NCBI GenBank assembly: GCA_020205615.1
Contig: CM035156.1
Location: 17,945,128 to 18,009,127 of the forward strand
DNA length: 64,000 nt
Direction: 5' to 3'
Origin: Panax quinquefolius
Taxonomy: Eukaryota; Streptophyta; Magnoliopsida; Apiales; Araliaceae
In this document: piece by piece, positions 50,831-62,745 of the stretch
How the letters are laid out: every line of letters starts with the position of its first letter
How positions within the stretch are numbered: position 1 is the stretch's first letter
Notes under the pieces: model-generated
The model's database searches: none
What the model was told of the DNA's origin: nothing
What the model saw: only the letters and a program-made list of their open reading frames with translations
Translations under genes and position numbers: made by a program

Positions 50831-51179
50831 TGTTGCATGAATTCTAAAAACCTCTTAAAAGTCTGTCGTTAGTCGTTAGATCGATTGATCGGTGTTGTTG
50901 TTTACGGAGGATTATCGCCATCCTGTTGTACATTATCCTGATTATTGATGCATGGAGAATCAACGGTCTCCATGCTCCATTCTTATTCTCAACATTCTCG
51001 GATGCCATTTTCAAACATTGCCACAAAATAAGGGTTAATTAACATATCACATATTATCCTATACTCACGTGAGCCAATTAAATACCAAATAAATTTAGGT
51101 AGGTCATCTTAGCGAAAAAGAATTCCCGTCTCTCCCCTCCTAGTACTATTCTCACATCTTAGCGGGGATCATATCCTAA

Positions 51180-51191
51180 GCTACGATACCA
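51180..51191 (-). other. Primer-binding site of Element A
   Basis: The minus strand reads TGGTATCGTAGC, 2 bases from the end of the 5' LTR. It matches the initiator-Met tRNA complement TGGTATCAGAGC at 10 of 12 positions. Confidence 0.65.
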
Positions 51192-51193
51192 AC

Positions 51194-53609
51194 TATGGCG
51201 CCCCAAAATTAGGTATCGTCACCCATCTTGGGTGCGCCACTTACATGGTACATAAATTCAAATACTGACTTACTAATATAAGCGTAGGTATGCAATCGAC
51301 GTAAAGCGTGAGTTTGAATACAAATATTGTCTACTAGATATTATACAAACTCGAAAGGTCCTCATTACAACTATTATCACCTTTATTTCACGAGAATAGT
51401 GAGGGACTACTAATCTTATCCTCTGGACCATTACTTAGTTTCCCAGGCGTCCCCGGTATATGTTCTCATTTCACGAAGAGAACGGTAAAAAGAAAAGGTG
51501 AGCTCAACTAGCCCGATGAAAATATTATGACTAAGATAATGCGAGAATAAATTATCATTAGCCTTGACGATGTTAAAGCGATAAAATACAATAGACAACC
51601 GGTTTAAGCTGCGGCGGAATAAACAATCTATTAAAAAAGTCAGTAGAGAATAAAATCTACTATCTTTTAGGTTTTAAAGGTTTTCATCAATTTTTATCAT
51701 TTTGAGACTCGACAATAAATAAACCACCACATCTAATCATCCACATACCACGGTCGAGGATTTTCATCAAATTATCAATAGTCATGACTATCTTAAATCA
51801 CCCCAGGTCATAATCATACCAAAACTATCCATCAACTGCATTACAGACCCACTTTGAGGACTTTTGTCACATCATTTATATCAAGTCGTGATTATCTGCA
51901 AGAATGATCCACAGTCATAATCATACTAAGTTCATCTATACTGCGTAAGCGAAGATAACATAATATAACATGAGGATGATGACATGACATAATAATTCAA
52001 TAAAACAAGTTCAAGAATTATTTAATCCATGAATTATTAACGTCCAAATTATCGACATGATCTTTGTTTACGTAGAGTAAAATTCAAGAATGATCGGAAG
52101 AATATTTCCATGAAAAGATCTTTGGATGAAACGCTTGAAATATCGAGGATATTCTACTAATTTCATGGAGTATAGAAGTCAAAGTTTTAACCATTTGGGT
52201 ATAATAAAGAATGGAATAACAAAAGAAATCACCATGCATGCGGTACTTGCGTAGGCGAGTTATTCAACGAATAATAATAACGGAACGGTCGGGGTGAAAT
52301 TCACAAGCAAAGCGGGATGTTCAACGAGAATAATAAAGATGGAACCGGATCCGGTGTAAAACACACAGATAGGATATTCAACGAGAATGATAAAAGGCGG
52401 AACCGAGTCGGGTGTAAAACACTGCGAGCGAGGATGTTCAGCGAGAATAATAAAAAGCGGAACCCGGTCGGTGTAAAACACTGAGAGCAGAGATGTTCAA
52501 CAGAATAATAGAAGAATGTCACCATAGTATAAAGAGTAAGCGCGTATCACGAGTTATTCAACGAGAATAAATAAGAATGGAATAACATAAGGATTTCACC
52601 AAGTATAGGATATCTGCGTATCTGAGGTTATGTATAGGGTATGCCACTTTTACGAGTTATTCAATGAAATAATAGTGAATGGAATAACGAAGTTCTCTTG
52701 AAGAAAGAATAACACCCTTCTAGTAAAAAACTGAATATAGAAGTAGTGAAGTAGCGAATACTCTTCTTCTTTCTATAACTTTCTCTCTATAAACTTCTCT
52801 ACATAATTTCTCTCTCAGAGTTTGATGAATTAAATAAGAAAATAATGAAGGAATGAGCTTATTTATAGGAAAATGGAATGCATAGTAACTAATCCATGAG
52901 CAGTCCAGTTGATTTACTTTAATCGATTGGTCCATATTTAAAGAAAATCTTTTAAATAAAATATAATATATTCTATTTATATAAAAACATTTTACTATGC
53001 AAACCTTTATGCAATCTTATGCAAACACTATCTGAAACACTTTATCTGCAACACTATCGTAATAAAATATAATATATTACATTTATAGAATAACTTTAAT
53101 AAAGTATTACATTTTATATAAAAGATGTTTACATTTTATTACGTTAATAATACGAATAAAACAAAAGCGTCGTTATCATTATAATAATTCATATTATTAA
53201 TCGTGATAATGGAATCAATGAGGTGACTTCTCACATAAGCATCGATAATCAATCTGGGTGTGTTTCTTATGCAACCACCACGTATTCTTTGTACTTTTAC
53301 TACTTAGGTAGTTCAACATTAACCACGGTAAAACTTCCGCCGTTATTTCGATAAAATATTTTTATGTCGTTTTCTCGATCAAAATGATAATTACATTATT
53401 AGGGTCCACCAATGATTGGTAGTTATGCGAATATTCCTGCTAAGCCAAGATATTCCTCGACCAATCGAATATAATATAACCAACTTTGCATACTTTGCAA
53501 AATTTATAAATCTACCCATATTTATAATATTATCTCAAATTCACACTATAATATTAAAAATTATTTCAACTAAATTTAAATCTTTATTGATAAAATCTGG
53601 GGTCTCACA
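51194..53609 (-). repeat. Element A 5' LTR
   Basis: 2416 bp, near-identical in order to 44426-46848, with scattered small indels and substitutions. The inner end reads TATGGCGCCCC where the other LTR has TGTGACGCCCC. Confidence 0.85.
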
Positions 53610-53644
53610 GTTTAAGATGATGTGAATGTGATGACGATATTATC

Positions 53645-53835
53645 AAATTAGTTAATTAACCAATCTATTAAATATGACATTTTAAATATAACATCTCATT
53701 CTTAAAAACTGAAGTAATGGATGAGCACATTAATTAAGTAGGACATGTGTTGCAATTTAAAAATGACAAATATCATGCAATGGTGTTATGTATTGCAATT
53801 TAGTATATTTAATAGATTGGTTAATTAACTAATTT
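53645..53835. repeat. 31-bp perfect inverted repeat between Elements A and B
   Basis: The arms 53645-53675 and 53805-53835 are exact reverse complements (core GTTAATTAACCAATCTATTA), with a 129-bp spacer. They sit in old flanking DNA between the target duplication of A and the truncated LTR of B. A relative of the left arm, AATTAATTAATCAATTTATT, occurs near 43820. Confidence 0.85.
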
Positions 53836-55189
53836 ACCATTTAGAATAGACTTATTTTCATGGTCTTTAATCGGGGAATATTAATCTACTATCATTAGGT
53901 GGACCTAGCGAAATTATATTGAAAAATAACGGCCTCTTTTGTTGAACTACTTCGATAGTTACACTATTGATTGATTGATCTTATGTGAGAAGTCACTATT
54001 TGATTCCATTATCATTAAATTAATAATATGATATTATAATGATAATGACGTTTTGTTTTATTACGATTATTAACGTAATAAAATGTAAATATCTTTTATA
54101 TAAAATAGAATACTTTTATTAAAGTTATTCTATAAATAAAGTGTTTTTGCATTTTTGCATAGTATTGCATAAAGGTTTGCATAGTAAAATGTTATAAATA
54201 GAATATATTATATTTTATTTAAAAGATTTTTCTTTAAATATGGACCAAATTAAAGTAATTGAGATTTTAGTTACTATGCATTCCATTTTCCTATAAATAA
54301 GCTCATTCCTTCATTATTTTTAACTTACGAATTCATTGAAACTCTAGTAAGAGAAATTATTATAGAGAAAAATTATAGAAGAAGAAGATATTCGCTACTT
54401 CCCACTTACTTCTATATTCCGGTTCTTTTACGTGATTCTTTCTTCTCGAAGAGAACTTACGTTATTCCATTCATTATTATTCCGTTTGGAATAACACAGA
54501 AAAGTATACCTTTATACATAACCCTGTATCACGCCAGCAATTAAATCCTTATGTTATTCCATTGCTTATTATTACCATTGGAATAACTTGATAATGCTGT
54601 GAATTCTACATACTTGGTGACATTCTTATTTCGCTGGAACATCCCATAAATTCTGCTTTTATTATTACAACATCCTCAATCGTATGTTTTACAGTGGGAA
54701 TATCCTATTATATTCCATCTTTATTATTACGTTGATTTCGGAATTATTATTCCAGAATAACTTTGCCTATCGAGATAGCAGGCGTGCATGGTGATTTCTT
54801 TTTTGTTATTCCATTCTTTATTATACCAAATTGGTTAAAACTTTGACTTCTATACTCCATGAAATTAGTAGAATATCCTCGATATTTGCGTTTCATCGAA
54901 ATCTTTGTCGGATATTCTTGATCATTCTTGAACTCTCATGACGACAAGATTGTTGCCGATAATTTATTAATAATTCATGGATTAAATAATTCTTGAACTT
55001 GTTTTATTGAATTACTATGTCATTGTCATCATCCTCGGTGTTATATTATGTTATCTTTGACTTGCAGATAATCATGACTTGATATAAATGATGTGACAAA
55101 AAGTTCTCGATTTGACCATTGATAACTTGATGAAAATCCTTGGCGAGTAATACCTCGTGATAAAAATTGATAAAACCTGGGAACAAAGC

Positions 55190-55470
55190 AAATTAGAGAT
55201 ATCCACGTAGTAAATGAAGAACTAATTGTTGCACCTTGAGCTAGTTGCGAGGTAGCAGTGAAAGGAGTGAGAAGAAGAGGAAGAAGAGGAAGAAGAGGGA
55301 CCACGAGGAGAATTGTTAGAAGAAATTTATGATCAAAACTTAGAATTACAAAATCGTGTTCGTGAGCTAGAAGAAACAGAGTTGAAGAAGCAACAAGCGG
55401 TCGTGGAACAAAAGGGATACAACAATTCAAAATTGGGTTACCCGATATGTGATGCTCGAACAAAATCACG
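55190..55470 (+). other. Coiled-coil-coding segment unique to Element B
   Basis: A plus frame here reads an acidic Glu run and then GELLEEIYDQNLELQNRVRE and further Glu/Lys/Gln-rich heptads, ending near 55485. It could be an alternative gag N-terminus or a captured host exon. There is no start codon in good context and no recognised family. Confidence 0.35.
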
Positions 55471-57879
55471 CTTTGGTAGGGTGTAAGATATTAAAGTTGG
55501 AATCGAGAATTTAAAAATCAAAGATCAAATTGAAAGAAGAAACAAGCGAGCGAAGGAGAATAGACGATGCATGGGTAAAAAGGCGCGCACAACGTTGATA
55601 GTGTAGAAAAGATGTCCCATCCAATAAAGCCAAAATAGATGAAATGGACTTTTGCTTTTGAATGATAATTTGGAAGAACCCAACATCGAATTGAATTACC
55701 ACGCATGCATGGCGGTCGACCCGAATTCGATATGGATCGGAGAATAATGATTCAAATCATGGATCGGGGAATGTGAAGAAGCAATTAAGGGTGGAATGTA
55801 CCCTATAGTAAAGTCAAACTTCGGTAATTTAAGCGAGGCGTTTATTAGAAACCGAGCGAAGTTATTACGGGTAAATTAATTATTGCGAAGTCTATACTTT
55901 ATTCATTACAAGTTCTACCCACTCTTTATTCTACCTAGTTGTGTTCAATGTTTAAATTTGACTCAAAAAAAATTAGACTTTGATTTATCTATTGAAACTT
56001 CGTTGGGAGAAACCTTCGTTACCTCCATTTTTTTAAATCTTGTTTGATTCAAATAAACACTTTCACGTTACACAGCCGATATTATCTCTTTGAAAATACT
56101 TGCCTTTGAGGTAATTTTTGAAAAGCGATTGATTAATTACTCATTATTCTTTTTGTAGGTTGTTAGCTTTCATTTCTAACCAACCCATTATACGAATTCA
56201 AAGTAACCAAACCCTAAAGTTAATCATTGTAATATCAAGCCATAAGTAAAGAGCTCCGAACCTTTCGTTGTTGACTTCCTTGTGTGGAATACAAGCAATG
56301 GGACTTTACAGAAGCGTTACATCGTGAATGAAGATGGCAAGTTTATAGGTATCATTGTGAGGCTTATCTGGGTTAAGGATAGAAGTCACAGTTGTATAAT
56401 GTAACGTCTTCATCCAAGTCTTGGATAAGAGTAGCGCTTTTGAATGATATTTCTATCATTAATAAATTTCTTGACGTATTCTTGAAGATTTCTAGCCTAC
56501 CCTAGGCGTGAAATCGAATTTTATGTATTGACCTTACATCTGAAAACCCATTTCTTAAACCCTCAAATATTTCTTCAATTAAAATGAGCAGGTTTACGTG
56601 GTTTTATGTTGAAAGTCATAATAAAAGCATTGGAATAATGAAAATCATGGGTATGAAGTATTAGTAAGTTTTATGGTGAGTTATGTTGGTTGGTATGTGA
56701 AAACATGAAAGTTTCTTAGAAATCACAAAGAGTTGAAAATCGATTTTGGTGAAAAGCGTAATATGAAATTCAATTGACTATATCTCTTATTATATTTTGA
56801 ATTTTGAATGTGGTCAAGTCCTAGAGTTAGATCTATGAGTTACCTAACTAATACAAGTGGAATTACTGGAAAAGGTGTTGTAGATTTTTGTGGGGACTGA
56901 TTTTAGCAAAAGGGTGCAAAGGCTGCAAAAATCGAAAAAGCTTCTGCCATGATTTTAGAGAGGCTGTTTCGGCCACTTAAATTATGAGAAAAATTCTGGC
57001 CTTTTTGGGACATGAAGGTATATGGTATAAAGTATCTCCTGTCAAAAATGAGCTCATTCGACTTAAAATGAGCAAGTTATGACTATTTCAATATTTAATA
57101 TTCCCATTAAAACGTTTACGCTATAACGGAGTTCTATAACTCCCATAACCATGAAATTTAAACTAGAAGCTCACGTTAACATGTGTAAGGTCCTGCCAAG
57201 ATTTGGGAATTTTGGAGTTAAACTTGAGGTAGCTAATTTCTTAAGAATTAAGTGGAAATTAATTTTTAAAAATAGTAAATGAATTTTAAAATTTACGAGA
57301 AAAATATATTTTCATTATGGGACTATATTATGCTAAATCCCAGAGAAAAGAAATTTGGTTTTTCATGAAAATATTTTTCATGAAATAGTTTAGTTACGAA
57401 ATATGAGTTAAATATGTTATGAAAAATAAAGTTGAAAATAGATTTTATAATTTAGAGAATCCTATATAGAGTATATGCATATTTTTTTGATGAGGGATTT
57501 GATAATTGGTGATGATATTTTATGAGTATGACATTTTGAATGATTAAATGCATTATATGGTAAAAGCGTAAACAATTAAGATAAATTGTTTATAAATTTA
57601 AAAGTGATTAAAATATTGTTATAATATTAATGATATTAGATTATGAGATTATTAAGTGATTGAAAACATGGGGATATTCTTGAATCTCGGATAAATTATA
57701 TTATAAATGTTTAATATTTATCCTTTATCTCATTCGATTGATTCTTTATATCATTATCCTCATGCTTATATTATGTTGAAAGTCATGCATGGCTCGTAGA
57801 TGGACTTGGTATGATTATGACTGAGGATTGTTCTTATAATCATAACAGTAAATGAATACACAATTATCTTTGGTAGTAG

Positions 57880-58200
57880 TGCATGGATAATTTGTGGTCG
57901 TGATACTTAATGAATACACAATTATCTTTGGTAGTAGTAAAGTATGGATAATTTAATGGTGCGTATCTTAATGAATACACGATTATCTTTGGCGTAGTAG
58001 TGCATGGATAATTTGTGGTCGTGATACTAATGAATACACGATTATCTTTGGTAGTAGTGCATGGATAATTGTGGTCGTGACACTAATGAATACACAATTA
58101 TCTTTGGTAGTAGTGCATGGATAATTTGTGGTCGTGATCTTAATGAATACACGATTATCTCTGCATGGATAATTAGTGGTCGTGATACTAATGAATATCC
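57880..58200 (+). repeat. Minisatellite in Element B (inverse of A array)
   Basis: About six imperfect 55-60-bp units containing ATGGATAATTTGTGGTCGTG and AATGAATACACAATTATC, the reverse complement of the unit at 47343-47795. Confidence 0.88.
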
Positions 58201-58625
58201 TTGGCACGTAGTGGGGATGATTCGATGATATGGATTAATTATTGGTGAGTCTCGTAATGAAATAATATTAATTCATGGATGTGGTAAAAGTCATCTTTGG
58301 TAGTAGTGCATTGATAGACTTGGTATGATTATGACCAAGGATTATTCGGTATAATCATGGCAGAATTGACAACCTGAAATATCCTTGGCGAAGGTGCATG
58401 GATAATTCGTGGTGCGTGATACTATTAATGGTAGTCTCGGCATTATTGGTTTCTGATTTGTATATCTTTGGCTTGTAATGGTAAAAGATGAATTGTTAAT
58501 GAATATCTTTGGCCTGATTACAAAGATGAATTAAATGTTTTCAATGATAAAGGTATTCGCTGTATTCTCATCTCTTTATTATATCAGTGCGTACTCTAAT
58601 TTTGAGGAAATTCCATAAGGAGAAT

Positions 58626-61108
58626 TGTGAGACCCCGATTTTATCAATAAAGATTTAAATTTTGTTGAAATAATTTTTTAATATTATAGTGTGAATTTGA
58701 GATAATATTATAGTTGTGGGTAGTATTTATAAATTTTTGGCAAAAGTATGCAAGTGGTTATATTATATTCGATTGGTCGGGAATATTAAATATAATGGCT
58801 CAATCATTGGTGGACCCCATAATGAAATTATTATCGGGATTGAAAAACGACAAAAATATTTTATTGAAATAATCGGAAGTTTTACCGGTATTCTTTGTTG
58901 AACTACTCTTTAGTAAAAAGTACAATGTACGTGTGGTTGCATAGTAGTATACGGTATTGATTATTGATCTTTATGTGAAAGTCACCAGGTTTGATTCCAT
59001 TATCACGATTAATAATATGAATTATTATAAGCGATAATGACGTTTTATTTTATTAAGTATTATTAACGTAATAAAACAGAAATATCTTTATATAAAATAG
59101 AATACTTTATTAAAGTTATTACATAAATAGAATATATTATATTTTATTACGCATAGTGTTGCGCATAAGTGTTTTTTCATAGTATTATGCATAAATTATT
59201 TGCATAGTAAAATGTGTTTTATATAAATAGAATATATTATATTTTATTTAAAGATTTTTCTTTAAATATGGACCGTCCGATTAAAAAGTAAATCAATCTG
59301 GACCGTTCATGGATTAGATTCTTATGCATTCCATTTTCCTATAAATAGAAGCTCATTCCTTCATTATTTTCTTACTAATTCATTGAAACTCTAGAGAGAA
59401 ATTATAGAGAAAAGCTATAGAGAAAATTATAGAAAGAAGAAGAGTATTACGCTACTTTACTACTTCTATATTCAGGTTCTTTTACTGGTAAGGGGTGTTA
59501 TTCTTTCTTCTTGAAGAGAACTTCATATTCCATTCATTATTATTCGCTTGGAATAACTTTAGTAAAAGTGGCGTACCTATCATACATCTGGGCGTACCTA
59601 TACTTGGTGAAATCATATGTTATTCTTACTTATTACTTGGTTTGGAATAACTTATGTTATTCCACATATGCTTGGTGACATTATTCTGCATTGAATAATT
59701 GGAACATCACATGCGTATGTTTTGGTGACATTCTTTTATTATTCTGTTGGAACATCCTCATGCATGTGTTTTTACACTTTAACCGGTTCCGCTTTTATCG
59801 ATTCATTGGAATATCCCGTCTGCGTGTGTTTTACAGGATCCTGGTTCCATCTTTATTATACTTTAACATCACAGCCGGTGTGAATATCACGACACACAGT
59901 TCGTTATTATTTACATTGGATCGCATACATCTGAAATTGGAATTGATTTCTTTTATTATTCCATCTTTAGATATCTGGCGTGCGTTATTTGACTTATATA
60001 GAAAATATGTTGAAATTCCAGAATATCCTTACCCGACCGTTCCGTTATAATCACTTTGGAACCTGCCTTAGCTATACCGCATGGTGATTTCTTTTGTTAT
60101 TCCATTCTTTATTATACCAAATTGGTTAAAACTTTGATGTCATTTCATAGAATATTTCGAAATTTCGTTTCATCCAATTCTTTTCATGGAAATATTCTTC
60201 CGATCATTCTTGAATTTTACTTGTAAATAAAGATCATGTTACTGGACGTTAATAATTCATGGATTAAATAATTCTTGAACTTGTTTTATTGAATTACTAC
60301 GTTATCTTTATCATCCTCATGTTATATTATATCTTTCTTCTTACGATAGCATAGATGAACTTAGTATGATTATGACCTGGGATCAATCCAGATAATCATG
60401 ACTTGATATAAATGATGTGACAAAAGTTCTCAAAGGGCATAATGCGTTGATGGATAGTTTTTGGTATGATTATGACCGTGGGTGATTCTTTATATAGTCA
60501 TGACCATTGATAACTTGATGAAAATCCTCATCGTGGTACGGGGATGATTAGATGTGGTGGTTTATTTATTAAGTGAGTCTCGGCGATAAAAATTGATAAA
60601 ACCTTTAAAACCTAAAAGATAGTAGATTTTATTCTCTACTTGACTCTTTTAATGGATTGCATATTCCTACCGCAGTTAAACCGCTGTTTGTCTATTGTAT
60701 TTATCGGTTTAACAACATGTTGAAGGCTAATGATAATTTATTCTGCATTATCTTAGTCATAATATTTCTTCTTGGGCTATTGAGCTCACCTTTCTTTCAC
60801 TTGCCTTCTCTTGGGAAATGAGAACATAGGCTTGGGACGAAGTAAGCGGGAGTAATGGTCCGGAGGATAGTATTAGTCCCTACTATTCGTGAAATAGTGT
60901 GATAATAGTTGTAATGAGGACTCCTTTTGAGTTTTAATAATATATCTAATATCTAGTAAACAAACATTTGTATTTAAACTCACGATTTATATTAATAAAT
61001 TGTATTTTACATGTTATATTAATAAGTTGTATTTGAATTCTGAATTTATGTACCATGTATAAGTGACCCAAGATGGGGTGACGTATACACAATTTTGGGG
61101 GCGTCACA
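58626..61108 (+). repeat. Element B 3' LTR
   Basis: 2483 bp. It starts TGTGAGACCCCGATTTTATC and ends GGGGGCGTCACA, colinear with the reverse complement of the Element A LTRs. A TATA-like CTATAAATAG is present near 59340. Confidence 0.85.
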
Positions 61109-61672
61109 TATTCTAATGAGAGGTTATTACTAAATAGAGGTATTGGTACTTAGACACGGCAAAGAGACCTAAGCTGCTGTGGTAAGCTACAACCCTCATT
61201 GCCACTAGGGCTTTGGTAACGACAGCTTTAGCCCATAGAAATTCGGGCCCATTTGGCTCGCCCATTTTGGTTTGGCTTGGTTTTGGGCGAAACCCAAAAA
61301 ATAGGCACAAAAGTGCTCTCGACTTCCGTTCCACCATTCGTCCAGACTGTCGATTTAGGCGGGCAGCCTTGTTGCCCGAGTCTAATTGATACAAAATATT
61401 TTTCAAACACCCAAAATATTCACTTTAACAAAAATATAGATTTTATAACAAAAATTAAAGAAAACATAATTTAGATTTTTAAACTAGGAAAATGTAATTT
61501 TTTATAGAAAATATAGTCCTTTAAAATTAATTTTATACAACCTCCAGTATGTATCATTTTTTTTTAAAAGAAAGAGATTTTTGTTACGATTATACCAATA
61601 ATATAAAAAATGACACAACACTACTAGCATGTAAATAATCTATAATCTTTATTTATATCAATATATAAATAA
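61109..61672. other. Spacer between Element B and the third LTR
   Basis: No gene seen. 61140-61400 is less AT-rich than its surroundings and contains several GGCTCGCCC/GGGCGAAACCC-like words and GGGCGGGCAGCC (minus), possibly a transposon remnant. No ends were found. Confidence 0.4.
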
Positions 61673-62194
61673 TGTGAGCCCCAAAATAGGTCCATATCCA
61701 ACCCATTCCGCCATCTGTAAATAACTATATTACACATATAAATTTAAATCCCCATCTGCAAACCTAATATCCACACGCATTAAATCCCCATCATAATTAT
61801 TGACATTATTTTACAAAAATGGTGAGGACTACTAAACAACTCTCTCTAGAACCTTCATTCCATACCCCCGACTAGTACTTTCGCTACATTCTCGCCTCCC
61901 GAGAAGAAAAAATGGAACAAAAAGGAAAGGGTGAGCTCAATCTAGCCCGATAGAAGAATATTATGACTAAGATAATATACAACAAATTATCGTTAGTCTC
62001 CAACAGGGAAAAAATCTAATAGAATACAATAGACAACCGGTTTTAAATCAACAATTGCAATGAAACAACAATTCATTAGAAGAGTTAAGTAGAGAATGCA
62101 AACTACTATCTTCATGTATGAATTTAAAAGTTCATCGTCGATATTTTATCCTGTAACATCAATCAATATATATACGAATCAAATATTCATCTTT

Positions 62195-62325
62195 ACACTA
62201 CAGCCAAAGATATTCATCGATCGGTCATGTTCATCTCAACACTGCTCATCTTTGCACTACGGGCCAAAGATATTCATCAAGAAATCATTCATCTCTTTTT
62301 ACTACGGGCCAAAGATATTCATAAT
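62195..62325. repeat. CCAAAGATATTCAT repeats in the third LTR
   Basis: Three units with CACTAC(GG)GCCAAAGATATTCATC spaced 50-60 bp apart. They resemble the minisatellite words in Element A (ACTACTGGCCAAAGATAA). Confidence 0.75.
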
Positions 62326-62564
62326 ATCATCATTTAAGACCGAGGATGATGAAAATATTTTTAAAGAAACGAATCTAGTGAAACAAAATGACAAGGATTA
62401 AGGATTAAGGATTAGTACTTTGTTTTATCCATGTCCAACAATACCTCAAAAATAATCATAGTGGTGTAAAATTCAAGAATGATCAAAAACATGGATACAA
62501 TCAAAGCTAGTATCCATAATAGATATTTTGGACAAAAAGAAGAAATTTTATTTTTCTATGAATA

Positions 62565-62745
62565 GTGCCGTATTCGTGAATAGTCTTGAGATATCGTGAA
62601 TAGTGCCTCCGACACCAAAAGATAGAAATTCCACAAAAACATCTTCACGACTTTCATGAATAGTACTGCGTGAATAAGAATCGTGAATAAGAACTCATGA
62701 ATAGTAACTCGTGAATAGTAACTCATGAATAGTAACCCGTCGTGA
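62565..62745. repeat. GTGAATAGTA short tandem repeats
   Basis: The word TGAATAGT recurs about nine times at irregular 13-25-bp spacing, mostly preceded by CG or CA, inside the third LTR. Confidence 0.85.

Larger units (their letters stand above)
44421..53614 (-). mobile_element. Element A: gag-protease LTR retrotransposon without RT
   Basis: The element spans 44426-53609 (9184 bp), flanked by perfect 5-bp target duplications GTTTA (44421-44425 and 53610-53614). LTRs 44426-46848 and 51194-53609 start TG and end CA. Minus orientation is shown by a primer-binding-like site (minus strand TGGTATCGTAGC, plus 51180-51191; cf. tRNA-iMet PBS TGGTATCAGAGC) next to the right LTR and a polypurine tract (minus AAGGAGGGGAGA) next to the left LTR. 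The 4.3-kb interior has gag remains (about 50830-49940), a protease motif, and then about 2.6 kb non-coding DNA with a minisatellite. No reverse transcriptase, RNase H or integrase frame is visible. This fits a Ty3/gypsy-derived non-autonomous element of the TR-GAG kind. Confidence 0.85.
53870..61108 (+). mobile_element. Element B: inverted, 5'-truncated relative of Element A
   Basis: Plus-oriented. A complete 3' LTR lies at 58626-61108, preceded by a polypurine-like AAGGAGAAT. A 5' LTR fragment at about 53870-55175 lacks both its first ~170 bp and its last part. 55880-58625 mirrors Element A 49800-46849, including a protease-like segment near 56100-56165 and the minisatellite. 55190-55870 has no counterpart in A. 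No target duplication could be assigned because the left end is missing, and no reverse transcriptase was seen. Confidence 0.75.

Noticed and set aside
59691..60050. 119-codon plus frame in the Element B LTR
   Set aside because: It lies inside LTR subrepeats, and the equivalent LTR positions of Element A do not keep it open.
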